Below, piece after piece: positions 18,794-27,108 of a stretch of DNA of 64,000 bases. This DNA is from Chryseobacterium limigenitum (GTDB lineage: Bacteria; Bacteroidota; Bacteroidia; Flavobacteriales; Weeksellaceae). The notes beneath the pieces are model-generated. The model was not told where the DNA came from. It did not search any database and worked only from the letters and a program-made list of their open reading frames with translations. Where the stretch lies: NCBI RefSeq assembly GCF_900114875.1, contig NZ_FPKW01000013.1, forward strand, positions 1 through 64,000, written 5' to 3'. Positions within the stretch are counted from its first letter, which is position 1. The number at the start of each line of letters is the position of its first letter. The position numbers and the translations under genes were made by a program.

Positions 18794-19394
18794 TCTGATT
18801 TTTCTGCTGTTTGTTTCGTGTAAAACGTATCAGCTTGCAGATGTAAAATCAGTATCAAATTCTGAGAAAACAGTTGAAAATTTATACTTTTCTTCGAATG
18901 AAGATTACGTGTATAAATGTCAGATGGATATTTATAAAAACCATGTAAGCGGAATTTTAATTATTAAAAAACTCAATGACGCGACACACCGCGTTGTATT
19001 AACCTCTGATTTTGGAAATAAATTAATCGACTTTGAAATTTCTGAAGATAATTTTAAGCTTAATTATGTTTTAGCAGATTTAGATAAAAAGATTGTTATT
19101 AATTTTTTAAAGAATGATTTTCAGCAATTGTTAAAACAGAAATATCCTGTTACTGAAAGTTTTGAGAATGAAAAATCGAAAATTTATCTCTCAAAATTGG
19201 ATAAGAAACAATATTATTTGTTCTTCAATAAAGAAAATGGCTTGCTAAATAAGATCATTTATACCAAAAATAACAAGGAAAAAATCGATTTCACTTTTGA
19301 AGCAAAAAAACATATCTTCGCGGATATTTTGAATCTTCAACATAAAGATTTCAAGATCAATATAAAACTATTTCAAATAACCGAAGCCCAATAA
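18759..19394 (+). CDS. Small lipoprotein of the flexirubin cluster
   Basis: 211 residues from the ATG at 18759; overlaps the LolA-like gene by 35 bases. The N-terminus has a basic start, a hydrophobic run and LLFVSC, a lipobox. The body is polar and beta-rich with no motif I recognise. The position beside LolA-like and barrel genes suggests an outer-membrane partner in pigment delivery (inference), analogous to the lipoproteins found next to LolA in aryl polyene loci. Confidence 0.7.
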   Translation: MRRLLPQSFLYSLIFLLFVSCKTYQLADVKSVSNSEKTVENLYFSSNEDYVYKCQMDIYKNHVSGILIIKKLNDATHRVVLTSDFGNKLIDFEISEDNFKLNYVLADLDKKIVINFLKNDFQQLLKQKYPVTESFENEKSKIYLSKLDKKQYYLFFNKENGLLNKIIYTKNNKEKIDFTFEAKKHIFADILNLQHKDFKINIKLFQITEAQ

Positions 19395-19401
19395 ATTATT
19401 C

Positions 19402-20010
19402 ATGAAAAAATTAACTTTTCTGTTTATTGTCCTCATATCAAGCTTGTCTTTTGCACAGGTTACGTTTACGCCCGGAGTAAGAGGCGGAGTAAATTTTGCA
19501 AAATTTACAGAAACTGACGCCGGCATTTACAATTGGTTTGAAGCAAGTGATAATTATTGGGCAGATGAAGAAAAGGTACAAACGCGTTATATTACAGACT
19601 TTTATGTCGGTGCATTCGGTACAATCAGGTTTTCTAAGCTATATGCTTTGCAGCCGGAGATCAATTATTCTAGACAGGGAACAATTATGAAGACAAGCAC
19701 TCAGGAAGTAAAATCTGAGCTTTCTTATATTTCACTTCAGGCGGTAAATAAGTTTTATTTGAAGAAATTTAATTTACATGCCGGATTAAGTATTGATCTT
19801 TTGATCAGCGACAAAAATTTTGATCCTTACAATAAAAAAACTACCGACCTCGGAATTTTGGTTGGCGCAGGTTATGATATTACTAAAAACTTCGGTATCG
19901 AAGCAAGATTTAAAAAAGGTATGATTGCCCAGATAAAAACGACGAGTGAAGATCACACAAATCTACTTTTCCAAGCGGGAGTTTACTATACATTTAACAT
20001 GAAAAAATAA
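19402..20010 (+). CDS. Outer-membrane beta-barrel protein (PorT-like)
   Basis: 202 residues. Signal peptide MKKLTFLFIVLISSLSFAQ, then alternating strands beginning PGVRGGVNFAKF, the typical opening of PorT/OmpA-like small barrels, and ending in an aromatic C-terminal strand (FQAGVYYTFNM). It would sit in the outer membrane. Seven bases after the lipoprotein gene and four before a dehydratase gene, so part of the operon. Confidence 0.78.
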   Translation: MKKLTFLFIVLISSLSFAQVTFTPGVRGGVNFAKFTETDAGIYNWFEASDNYWADEEKVQTRYITDFYVGAFGTIRFSKLYALQPEINYSRQGTIMKTSTQEVKSELSYISLQAVNKFYLKKFNLHAGLSIDLLISDKNFDPYNKKTTDLGILVGAGYDITKNFGIEARFKKGMIAQIKTTSEDHTNLLFQAGVYYTFNMKK

Positions 20011-20014
20011 TTTT

Positions 20015-20395
20015 ATGCAGACTATTCTTACAGACTTTTATACCTTACAATCATCCGAAAAAGAAGAAAACGGACGCTTCATCGCGAATATCAGTTTAAA
20101 TAAAGAGCATGATATTTTTAACGGACATTTTCCGGGAAACCCTGTAACTCCGGGAGTTTGCATGATGCAGATCGTAAAAGAACTGACTGAAGAATTTACA
20201 GGCGCACAATTATTTTTAAAATCTGCTTCAAATGTGAAATTCATGGCGATCATCAACCCGTTTGAAACACCTGATCTAACTTTACAATTGGATATTACTG
20301 AAAACGAAGATGAAGTTAAAGTAAAGAATACCACTTCTTTTGGCGAGACTATTGCATTAAAAATGTCGGTAAACTATAAAAAATTGACATCATGA
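20015..20395 (+). CDS. FabZ-type 3-hydroxyacyl-ACP dehydratase
   Basis: 126 residues. Unlike the two hotdog genes near 8 kb, this one carries the textbook FabZ motif NGHFPGNPVTPGV with catalytic H38, followed by the MMQIV helix. It probably performs the dehydration step of polyene elongation. The stop overlaps the next start (ATGA at 20392-20395). Confidence 0.85.
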   Translation: MQTILTDFYTLQSSEKEENGRFIANISLNKEHDIFNGHFPGNPVTPGVCMMQIVKELTEEFTGAQLFLKSASNVKFMAIINPFETPDLTLQLDITENEDEVKVKNTTSFGETIALKMSVNYKKLTS

Positions 20396-20868
20396 AATTG
20401 ATTCTATCATTCATCACTGCTTTTATTTTATTCTTTCAAACTGATTTGGAAGCATTAAGAAACAGCTATTCAAAGGCTAATTCATCCAACGAAAATACGC
20501 AGGCATTTATCAATACTGCCGAAAAACAGTCAGGTTCTGATGCTGTGACGAATGGTTATAAAGCTGCAGCACAGATCATGGAAGCCAAAATTGTTAAACA
20601 CAACAGAAAAGCACTTGTAAAAGCCGGAGCCACCAATCTTGAAAGTATTATTAAATCAAATCCTAACAATATTGAATTAAGACTGATAAGATTAAGCGTT
20701 CAGGAAAATATCCCAAAAATCGTTGGATACAGAGGTGGTTTAAAAGATGATAAAGCATTCATTTTAAGCAATTACAGCAAGCAAAATGCAGCTATGAAAA
20801 GTTATATTAAAAAATTTGCTGTACAATCTAAAACCATGTCTGATACAGAAAAAGCATCATTAAAATAA
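20392..20868 (+). CDS. Small secreted protein of unknown function in the flexirubin operon
   Basis: 158 residues. The first 16 residues are a short hydrophobic signal (KLILSFITAFILFF). The body is helical, with repeated Asn/Lys/Ala and a segment ATNLESIIKSNPNNIELRLI that resembles a tetratricopeptide-like helix pair. I do not recognise a family. It is translationally coupled to the FabZ gene and four bases from the glycosyltransferase gene. Confidence 0.65.
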   Translation: MKLILSFITAFILFFQTDLEALRNSYSKANSSNENTQAFINTAEKQSGSDAVTNGYKAAAQIMEAKIVKHNRKALVKAGATNLESIIKSNPNNIELRLIRLSVQENIPKIVGYRGGLKDDKAFILSNYSKQNAAMKSYIKKFAVQSKTMSDTEKASLK

Positions 20869-20872
20869 AACA

Positions 20873-22045
20873 ATGACCCTTCCTGAAGTACAGAATGCCA
20901 TTTCCGAAAAGAAAACCTGCATTTTAATACCTACTTACAACAACGAGAAAACTCTGAAAAGAGTGATTGATGGTGTTTTAGATTATACCGAAAATATCAT
21001 CGTGATCAACGATGGTTCTACGGACTCCACAGCTCAAATTCTCGGTCATTACCCTCAAATCACAACTATTTCTCTGCCTGAAAATAAAGGAAAAGGAAAT
21101 GGACTTAAAACAGGCTTCAGAAAGGCAAAAGAACTGGGTTTTAATTATGCAATAACGATTGATTCCGACGGACAACATTATCCAGATGACATTCCTGTTT
21201 TTGCGGAAGCTTTATTGAATGAAGAACATGACGTTTTACTCATCGGAAACCGAAATATGTCGCAAGACGGAATTCCGAAGAAAAGCAGTTTCGGAAATCG
21301 TTTTTCTAATTTTTGGTTTTGGTTTGAAACAGGAATCAAGCTTGAAGATACACAATCCGGATATCGTTTATATCCTTTACATAAAATTCCGAAGAAATAT
21401 TTTACTCCCAAATTTGAATTTGAGATTGAAATTATTGTAAGAACAGCCTGGAGACACGTTCCTGTAAAAAATGTTCCTATAAAAGTGTTGTATGATCCTG
21501 CGGAAAGGGTTTCGCATTTCAGGCCGTTCAAAGATTTTACGAGAATCAGTATTTTAAATACGATCTTGGTAACGATCACTTTGCTTTATATTATTCCGAG
21601 AAACTTCATTAATAATTTCAGAAAAAAAAGCTTTAAAAGGTTCATTAAAGAAGATGTTTTAGAAAGTGACGGAAGCAACCGTACAAAGGCTTTTTCTATT
21701 GCACTCGGAGTTTTTATAGGATTATCTCCGTTATGGGGATTTCAGACCTTATTAACTATTTCTCTGGCAGTTCTTTTTAAACTGAATAAAGTCTTGGCTT
21801 TTGTGGCTTCCAATGTGAGTATACCTCCATTAATTCCTTTTGTCATTGCCGCTTCCCTATTTCTGGGCGCTCCTTTTGTGCATGGCGACAGTAATATTTT
21901 AAGCAGTGAACTTAATTTTGAACTGATTAAAAATAATCTTCTTCAATACGTGATCGGAAGTATGATTTTGGCGACTACAATGTCTATGATTTTAGGAATA
22001 GGTACTTTTCTCTTTTTGAATAAAGTGAGTCCTAATAATAATTAA
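20873..22045 (+). CDS. Family 2 glycosyltransferase fused to a DUF2062 membrane domain
   Basis: 390 residues. Residues 15-230 are a GT-A domain (LIPTYNNEKTL, INDGSTDST, DSDGQHYPDD, GNRNMSQDG). From about 270 the protein has three or four hydrophobic segments with GVFIGLSPLWGFQT, the DUF2062 signature. Such fusions are standard in aryl polyene clusters and are proposed to modify the head group or carrier lipid; the sugar or acceptor is unknown. Last gene of the plus-strand block. Confidence 0.85.
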   Translation: MTLPEVQNAISEKKTCILIPTYNNEKTLKRVIDGVLDYTENIIVINDGSTDSTAQILGHYPQITTISLPENKGKGNGLKTGFRKAKELGFNYAITIDSDGQHYPDDIPVFAEALLNEEHDVLLIGNRNMSQDGIPKKSSFGNRFSNFWFWFETGIKLEDTQSGYRLYPLHKIPKKYFTPKFEFEIEIIVRTAWRHVPVKNVPIKVLYDPAERVSHFRPFKDFTRISILNTILVTITLLYIIPRNFINNFRKKSFKRFIKEDVLESDGSNRTKAFSIALGVFIGLSPLWGFQTLLTISLAVLFKLNKVLAFVASNVSIPPLIPFVIAASLFLGAPFVHGDSNILSSELNFELIKNNLLQYVIGSMILATTMSMILGIGTFLFLNKVSPNNN

Positions 22046-22060
22046 TTCTACTCTTTTTTA

Positions 22061-22093
22061 AACAAAAACTGCAAAGCCTTTCGACCTTGCAGT
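22061..22093 (-). terminator. Rho-independent terminator for the FG-GAP protein gene
   Basis: Read on the minus strand, actgcaagg...ctttgcagt (22093-22068) forms a hairpin followed by TTTTTGTTT. On the plus strand there is no T-run after it, so it mainly serves the minus-strand gene. Confidence 0.7.
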
Positions 22094-22117
22094 GAGTTAT
22101 GAAGAATAAATTATGTT

Positions 22118-24130
22118 TTATTTTTTCGTTAGTTTCTGAGAATATGTTTTACCGTTCTTATCAGTCAAAACAAGCATATAAACACCTGAATTTAATTGTT
22201 TAACAGAAATTGAATTTCTTTCAACCTTTGTTTGTAAAACCAGTCTGCCTGTCATTTCATACACTTTTGCCTCGGTCGGAGTAAAATCATTTTTAGATTT
22301 AAAATTGATGATATCATCACTCGGATTTGGATAAATAGTGAATGCTTCCTGAGTAGTCTGAATCTCTCTGGTATTTAAGAATGATCCTTCAACAACATTT
22401 AATGTTGTGTTTGGGGTTACATTATAAATCGTATCAACAATACCTGAAGGCCATTTTATCACAACTTTTGTGATTGCTGTAGCCTGACCGATTCCGAAAT
22501 GAGCATTCAGTGTACTCATATTTCCAAATCCTGTTCCGCTCTGTACATCTCGGATTTGTTTTCCCCAAGCTCCGTAAATTTCAACTCTTGCTCCGATTCC
22601 GTTTCTGTTGCTTTGTGTTCCCTTTAAGGTTACTTTTAGCCATTTATTGGTATTTCCGGCATTCATTAGGATGGTATTTCCATTCTGAATATCAAGAAAA
22701 CCATCATGATTCAAATCTCCAATCGGGCGTTTTGTTGCATTTAAACTGTAAGTACTGGCGTTCGGGATAAAAGTAAAATCACCATTTCCAAACATGATTG
22801 TATTTCCTGCACCTAAAACATCCAAAAATCCATCATTATCAAAATCATAAGCAATATATTCTCTGCTCAAAGCATTTACAGTGTCATAACCTGAGCCTGT
22901 TGATTTATCGGTAAATGTACCGTCTCCGTTATTCTTCATCACTTTGCTTAGGCCATTGCTTGTAGAATTGATTCCTATTAAAGCATCCATCCATCCGTCA
23001 TTATTAAAATCTCCCCAAGCAGCAGACCATGTCTGGGTAGGATTAGCCATATTCGCAGTAAGAGCAACGTTGGTGAAAGTTCCGTTTCCGTTATTTCTGT
23101 GCAGTTCATCAATATTTCCTCCGGGACCGGAACCTCCTCCACTGCATTTCGCGATGTATAAATCCATATCACCGTCATTATCATAATCAATCCAGATAGA
23201 ACCGTAATTTCCGCCGGAAGGGAAATCTCCCATTCCTCCCTGATTATGATTCATATTTGTTCCGTCATTCATATAATATCTGTTCGGAGCATTATCATCA
23301 CAAACGAAAGCATCCAGTTTTCCGTCATTATTGATATCTATAAAATTCGTTCTCTGAACTAAAAAAGATTGAGGTTTTCTATCTGCAGTAAAGGCCGTTC
23401 CGTCAGCACTGGATTTCAAAAAAGCGATCCCGCTCCCAGAACCATACACGAGATCATTAAAGCCATTATTATCGTAATCTCCGGCAGCAATACTCCATGA
23501 AGGCAATACTGTCGTATTGGGAATTGTATACGTAACATCATTGAATCCGCCTCCCTGTTTTTGATACGAGATAACGATTTGAGTATTATTTACAACAGAA
23601 ACGATATCATCTAAATAATCTCCGTTCATATCTACCACACAGTTATTGTAACTACCGGCTACTGTAACCGGCTGAGAAGTAAATGAAAGTCGATTGATAA
23701 CAGGCGCCGATTCAGTTACATTAAAATTAAACCCTGAACCAGACCATCTGTTGTCGAACACTACATAATAGGTATTTCCCGCAACTGCTCCAAAGCTAAC
23801 CTGTGAAGAAGTCCCGGAAGAGTCATCATTTGCTGCAATACATGCTAATGCTCCACAACTTCCTGAATATACCATCACTCTTGTATCTACATTTTGCCCT
23901 GTTACTACCGAAGAAACAGTAACATTCTTATTGGCGGTAGCTGTATATTTATACCATACCGCTGCTGATCCGAGAGTTCCCAAATTACAAACTGTGGATG
24001 GTGGCGTTCCTGTAACTGCAGGTGCTGTATATGTTCCTACCGTAAGATTTACTGCAGAAGCACATGTAAGTTGTGCTATTCCCCATGTTATATTAGATAA
24101 TAAAACAAAAAAGGATAATTTTTTTCTCAT
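22118..24130 (-). CDS. Secreted FG-GAP/VCBS-repeat protein with ASPIC/UnbV domain and T9SS sorting signal
   Basis: 670 residues. Signal peptide at 1-19; a beta domain (about 20-145) with GTYTAP..., then several calcium-loop repeats of the form D-x-D/N-x-D-G-x-x-D (DMNGDYLDD, DYDNNGFND, DINNDGKLD, DYDNDGDMD, DFNNDGWMD, DFDNDGFLD) that should fold as an integrin-like propeller. An ASPIC/UnbV segment (NRNGIGARVEIYG) follows, then a C-terminal type IX sorting domain (IYPNPSDD...GVYMLVLTDKNGK...QKLTKK). It is exported to the surface. Nothing ties it to pigment synthesis. Confidence 0.88.
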   Translation of the reverse strand: MRKKLSFFVLLSNITWGIAQLTCASAVNLTVGTYTAPAVTGTPPSTVCNLGTLGSAAVWYKYTATANKNVTVSSVVTGQNVDTRVMVYSGSCGALACIAANDDSSGTSSQVSFGAVAGNTYYVVFDNRWSGSGFNFNVTESAPVINRLSFTSQPVTVAGSYNNCVVDMNGDYLDDIVSVVNNTQIVISYQKQGGGFNDVTYTIPNTTVLPSWSIAAGDYDNNGFNDLVYGSGSGIAFLKSSADGTAFTADRKPQSFLVQRTNFIDINNDGKLDAFVCDDNAPNRYYMNDGTNMNHNQGGMGDFPSGGNYGSIWIDYDNDGDMDLYIAKCSGGGSGPGGNIDELHRNNGNGTFTNVALTANMANPTQTWSAAWGDFNNDGWMDALIGINSTSNGLSKVMKNNGDGTFTDKSTGSGYDTVNALSREYIAYDFDNDGFLDVLGAGNTIMFGNGDFTFIPNASTYSLNATKRPIGDLNHDGFLDIQNGNTILMNAGNTNKWLKVTLKGTQSNRNGIGARVEIYGAWGKQIRDVQSGTGFGNMSTLNAHFGIGQATAITKVVIKWPSGIVDTIYNVTPNTTLNVVEGSFLNTREIQTTQEAFTIYPNPSDDIINFKSKNDFTPTEAKVYEMTGRLVLQTKVERNSISVKQLNSGVYMLVLTDKNGKTYSQKLTKK

Positions 24131-24155
24131 ATTCTTTCAGTTTGGTTATTCGTTT

Positions 24156-25256
24156 TTAAGGACAGTTTTGGTTGAGAGAATTGATCCATTGCTTTAAGAG
24201 TTCTACTCCTTCATCGTGCACGATAGTTCTCCCCAACAAAGGCATTCTATTACTCTCATCTACAGAATTAAGTCTAAAGCTCATCACCGATTTATTATGA
24301 TTTCCCGGTGTTATAATCTTCTCTAATGAAGGACCTTGCGGTTCATCTGCCAGCACACAGACTCCCATATTGGTAAGATTGGTAGTTTGGCTAAAACTCA
24401 GGCGTATAGCACGATAATCACAGCGGGCATTCTGTTGATGGCAATGCGCGCAGTTTATATCTAAATAAGACCGTAATCTTATGTCTACAGGTTTGCTGGT
24501 ATCTTTGTAATTAACTGTAGAAACAATATTAGAAGGATAACTTAAAAGATACCCTTCATTCACCAATTTTTGCAATTGATTTTTAACTCCTCCTTCGTAA
24601 TTGTATGTTGTGTTAAGATTTTGAGGTTTTACACCGATAGGAACCGGCTTGTTGTCTAATTTATGACAGGCATAGCATTCTGATTCTGAAGGAATTCTGT
24701 AATCAATATTCATGACTTCATTATTCTCTTTTTTGAAAGTTAAGTTTTTAGAACTTCCACTTGTAAAATCAGTTCCGGTAACCAGATTGGCTTCTGTCTG
24801 TTCGTCATTCCACATATATTCGGCAAAAATCCAACCAGTTGATTTCCTTATCATTAATCGTGTTTCCAGTATTTTGGTCGTATTATTAGGCTGTACTGTA
24901 TTATAGTAAAAGCTTTTTATTAAAACAGTTCCCACAGGAAAATTAAGGGTTTTATCGTCTGCGTCGTAAGTTGCTTTTACACCTTGAGGCATCCAGATAA
25001 ATCTCTTTTTAAGAGCGTAATCGGTAAACAGGGAACTTGCAGGCTCATAAGGAATTACCTTGCTTGATGGCGTTAAGTTTTTTAGTTCACCTGTGAAAAA
25101 AGCATAGGTTGATAATTTAGCGTAAGGAACCGCATTGATTTCAAAATTAACAAAAGAACTCTCTACTTCTACTCCTTCCATCTTCTCATCTTTACAAGAA
25201 AACAGCATCAATAAAAATATAAGAGATAAAAAATAGTTTTTTCTCATCCGTTTCAT
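24156..25256 (-). CDS. Diheme c-type cytochrome lipoprotein (SO2930-like)
   Basis: 366 residues when started at the ATG at 25256 (MKRMRKNYFL); the longer frame adds an improbable 15-residue tail. Lipobox Cys at about 21 (LLMLFSC). Two CXXCH haem sites: CYACH (about 194-198) and CAHCH (about 269-273). Length and arrangement fit the SO2930-type cytochrome family of unknown redox partner. It lies 25 bases upstream of the FG-GAP gene on the same strand; the pair may be co-transcribed, perhaps a surface redox module (inference). Confidence 0.8.
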   Translation of the reverse strand: MKRMRKNYFLSLIFLLMLFSCKDEKMEGVEVESSFVNFEINAVPYAKLSTYAFFTGELKNLTPSSKVIPYEPASSLFTDYALKKRFIWMPQGVKATYDADDKTLNFPVGTVLIKSFYYNTVQPNNTTKILETRLMIRKSTGWIFAEYMWNDEQTEANLVTGTDFTSGSSKNLTFKKENNEVMNIDYRIPSESECYACHKLDNKPVPIGVKPQNLNTTYNYEGGVKNQLQKLVNEGYLLSYPSNIVSTVNYKDTSKPVDIRLRSYLDINCAHCHQQNARCDYRAIRLSFSQTTNLTNMGVCVLADEPQGPSLEKIITPGNHNKSVMSFRLNSVDESNRMPLLGRTIVHDEGVELLKQWINSLNQNCP

Positions 25257-25301
25257 GGTTTTAAGGAAACGAATATAAATAATAAACCAACTATACGCCA
25301 A

Positions 25302-25481
25302 ATTTTTTCACATTAAAAAAGCGAAATCAATTAAAATAATAAAACAAAATAAACAATTAAAGATTAATAAATCAATATAAATACCATAAACACTTATAAA
25401 AACATAAAATATAGAAATTAAATAAAAAAAATCAGATCTATTGTTTATTATTGATAATTTGAGTTAAAATGTTAGCCTTAC
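25302..25481. other. Very AT-rich gap
   Basis: Almost pure A and T between two minus-strand genes. It must hold the promoter of the cytochrome gene, but I find no clear TTG / TAnnTTTG pair. Confidence 0.5.
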
Positions 25482-26735
25482 TTATTTTAAAATAAACTGA
25501 GCCAAATCTTTTAAAAATGCTTCATCAACATTTCCTTTAACCTCATACTCTTCCCAAGAAGCAACTCCAGAATGTTTAGCAAAAAAATGATTTAAAGAGG
25601 GATATAATTTGAACTCTGCTGATTTATTGTTTTTTAACTCATTTTTCCAAAGATTAAAATCTTTTTCTGTCACCTGATAATCTCTTTCGCCTTGTGCAAA
25701 AAACATTGGTACATTAATTTTTTTTATTAAATCGAGCGGTTTATAATCAAGTAATGACTTCCAATACGAAGCAGGTAAATCAAATGGAAGTTCCGATTTC
25801 TTAACGTCTAAATTAAATTTATCCGAGTTTAAAAACTCTACTTTCTTTTTAATATTCTGAACATCTTCAATTGGAATTTTCGAAGGAACAACTTTATGAA
25901 GATACTCAAACTGGTCAACAATAATATCTTGCAACGGTCTAGCATTTCCTGCCATGAAAATATATTTTGAAGCCTGAGCCTTTTCTGCAATTTTAGGCAT
26001 TAAATAAGCACCTTGACTATGTCCTAAAATTATAATTTGATATCCTTTAAAACTTTCATTTGCCTTAAAATAATTCGCAACATTTACAGCATCGTTGATG
26101 GTTTCCTGCTCAACGGTAGATTGGTCATTAAAAGTTTCAGGATTTGAATATGTTCTCTTGTCATATCTGTAAGAAGAAATTCCATTTTTGAAAAAATACT
26201 CTGCAATATCTTTGAAAGGTTTGTTCTCACCAATCGTTTCGTCTCTGTCTTGAGGGCCTGAACCATGTATGAAAATAACTAATTTCTTTTGATCACCTTG
26301 CGTTGGCTGTAAAAGTGTACCTTTTAACTCAATATCATCGCTTTTTATTTTTAAAGCCTTTTTGTCATCCGCTTTATCAAAAGTTTTGTGAGGAATAAAA
26401 TAAAAACCTATAATTTTATTTTCAGTATTAAACGTAATTTGAATATCCAGTTTGGATTTTTCAAAATCAGAATAAAAATAATACGTGTCTTTCTCGTTAT
26501 TTACCTCAATAATACTTTTAAATTCACCCATTTGCCCTTGAATTTGTGGATAAAGCTCTTTGAGATCATTCACAGAAACATGAGAAGCAACTAAAGGGTC
26601 AAAATACGCATGCGCTTTTTCTGCATTATGATCAGTAAATAGACTCTTGATAAAACTTCCTCCAATATCTGATCTAGACTGAGAAAAAAGGAATAGCGAA
26701 GTAAAAATTAAAATGGCAACTAAAAGTTTTTTCAT
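25482..26735 (-). CDS. Secreted alpha/beta hydrolase with N-terminal DUF3887-like domain
   Basis: 417 residues from the ATG at 26735, which gives a proper signal peptide (KKLLVAILIFTSLFLFSQ). Residues about 25-125 resemble the DUF3887 fold. The hydrolase domain has the oxyanion region FIHGSGPQDRDE, nucleophile elbow GHSQG, an Asp in QGERDYQV and His in NHFF. The substrate is unknown; ester or acyl bonds are likely. Seven bases after the small membrane protein gene, so probably one transcript with it and the C45-type gene. Confidence 0.82.
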   Translation of the reverse strand: MKKLLVAILIFTSLFLFSQSRSDIGGSFIKSLFTDHNAEKAHAYFDPLVASHVSVNDLKELYPQIQGQMGEFKSIIEVNNEKDTYYFYSDFEKSKLDIQITFNTENKIIGFYFIPHKTFDKADDKKALKIKSDDIELKGTLLQPTQGDQKKLVIFIHGSGPQDRDETIGENKPFKDIAEYFFKNGISSYRYDKRTYSNPETFNDQSTVEQETINDAVNVANYFKANESFKGYQIIILGHSQGAYLMPKIAEKAQASKYIFMAGNARPLQDIIVDQFEYLHKVVPSKIPIEDVQNIKKKVEFLNSDKFNLDVKKSELPFDLPASYWKSLLDYKPLDLIKKINVPMFFAQGERDYQVTEKDFNLWKNELKNNKSAEFKLYPSLNHFFAKHSGVASWEEYEVKGNVDEAFLKDLAQFILK

Positions 26736-26742
26736 ATTAAAA

Positions 26743-27108
26743 TTATTTATAAACAACATCCGAGAACAACAAAAGTGTTGTAAAAATAGTAACAAATATC
26801 GCAATAATCACCAAAACTAACTGTACTGTAAAAGTTTCTTTCTTGTGGTTTTCATCTTTATTCTCAAAAGTAAAATTGATTTTCCCCGGATTTTTGATGA
26901 TTTTCCAAATGAACAATAAAATGATCAGATTTAATATAATAGGAGAAAAAAGGAATAATTTGCTTCCGGATCCGCCTGTCGTTTTTCCATAACCTTGAAT
27001 AGGAATAATGTCCGGAATTGAACTGTATTTGCTCACCAAATACACAGAATAGCAAACGATTATCGCGAAAGGTATAGAAAATAAATACCGTATACTTTTA
27101 GGAATCAT
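26743..27108 (-). CDS. Small membrane protein resembling DUF1648
   Basis: 121 residues with three hydrophobic segments (about 8-26, 52-70 and 95-117). The segment SSIPDIIPIQGYGKTTGGSGSK matches the shape of the DUF1648 motif (LP..IP.H...G...GSK). It overlaps the stop of the upstream C45-type gene (27105-27108), which indicates coupling. Function unknown. Confidence 0.6.
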   Translation of the reverse strand: MIPKSIRYLFSIPFAIIVCYSVYLVSKYSSIPDIIPIQGYGKTTGGSGSKLFLFSPIILNLIILLFIWKIIKNPGKINFTFENKDENHKKETFTVQLVLVIIAIFVTIFTTLLLFSDVVYK

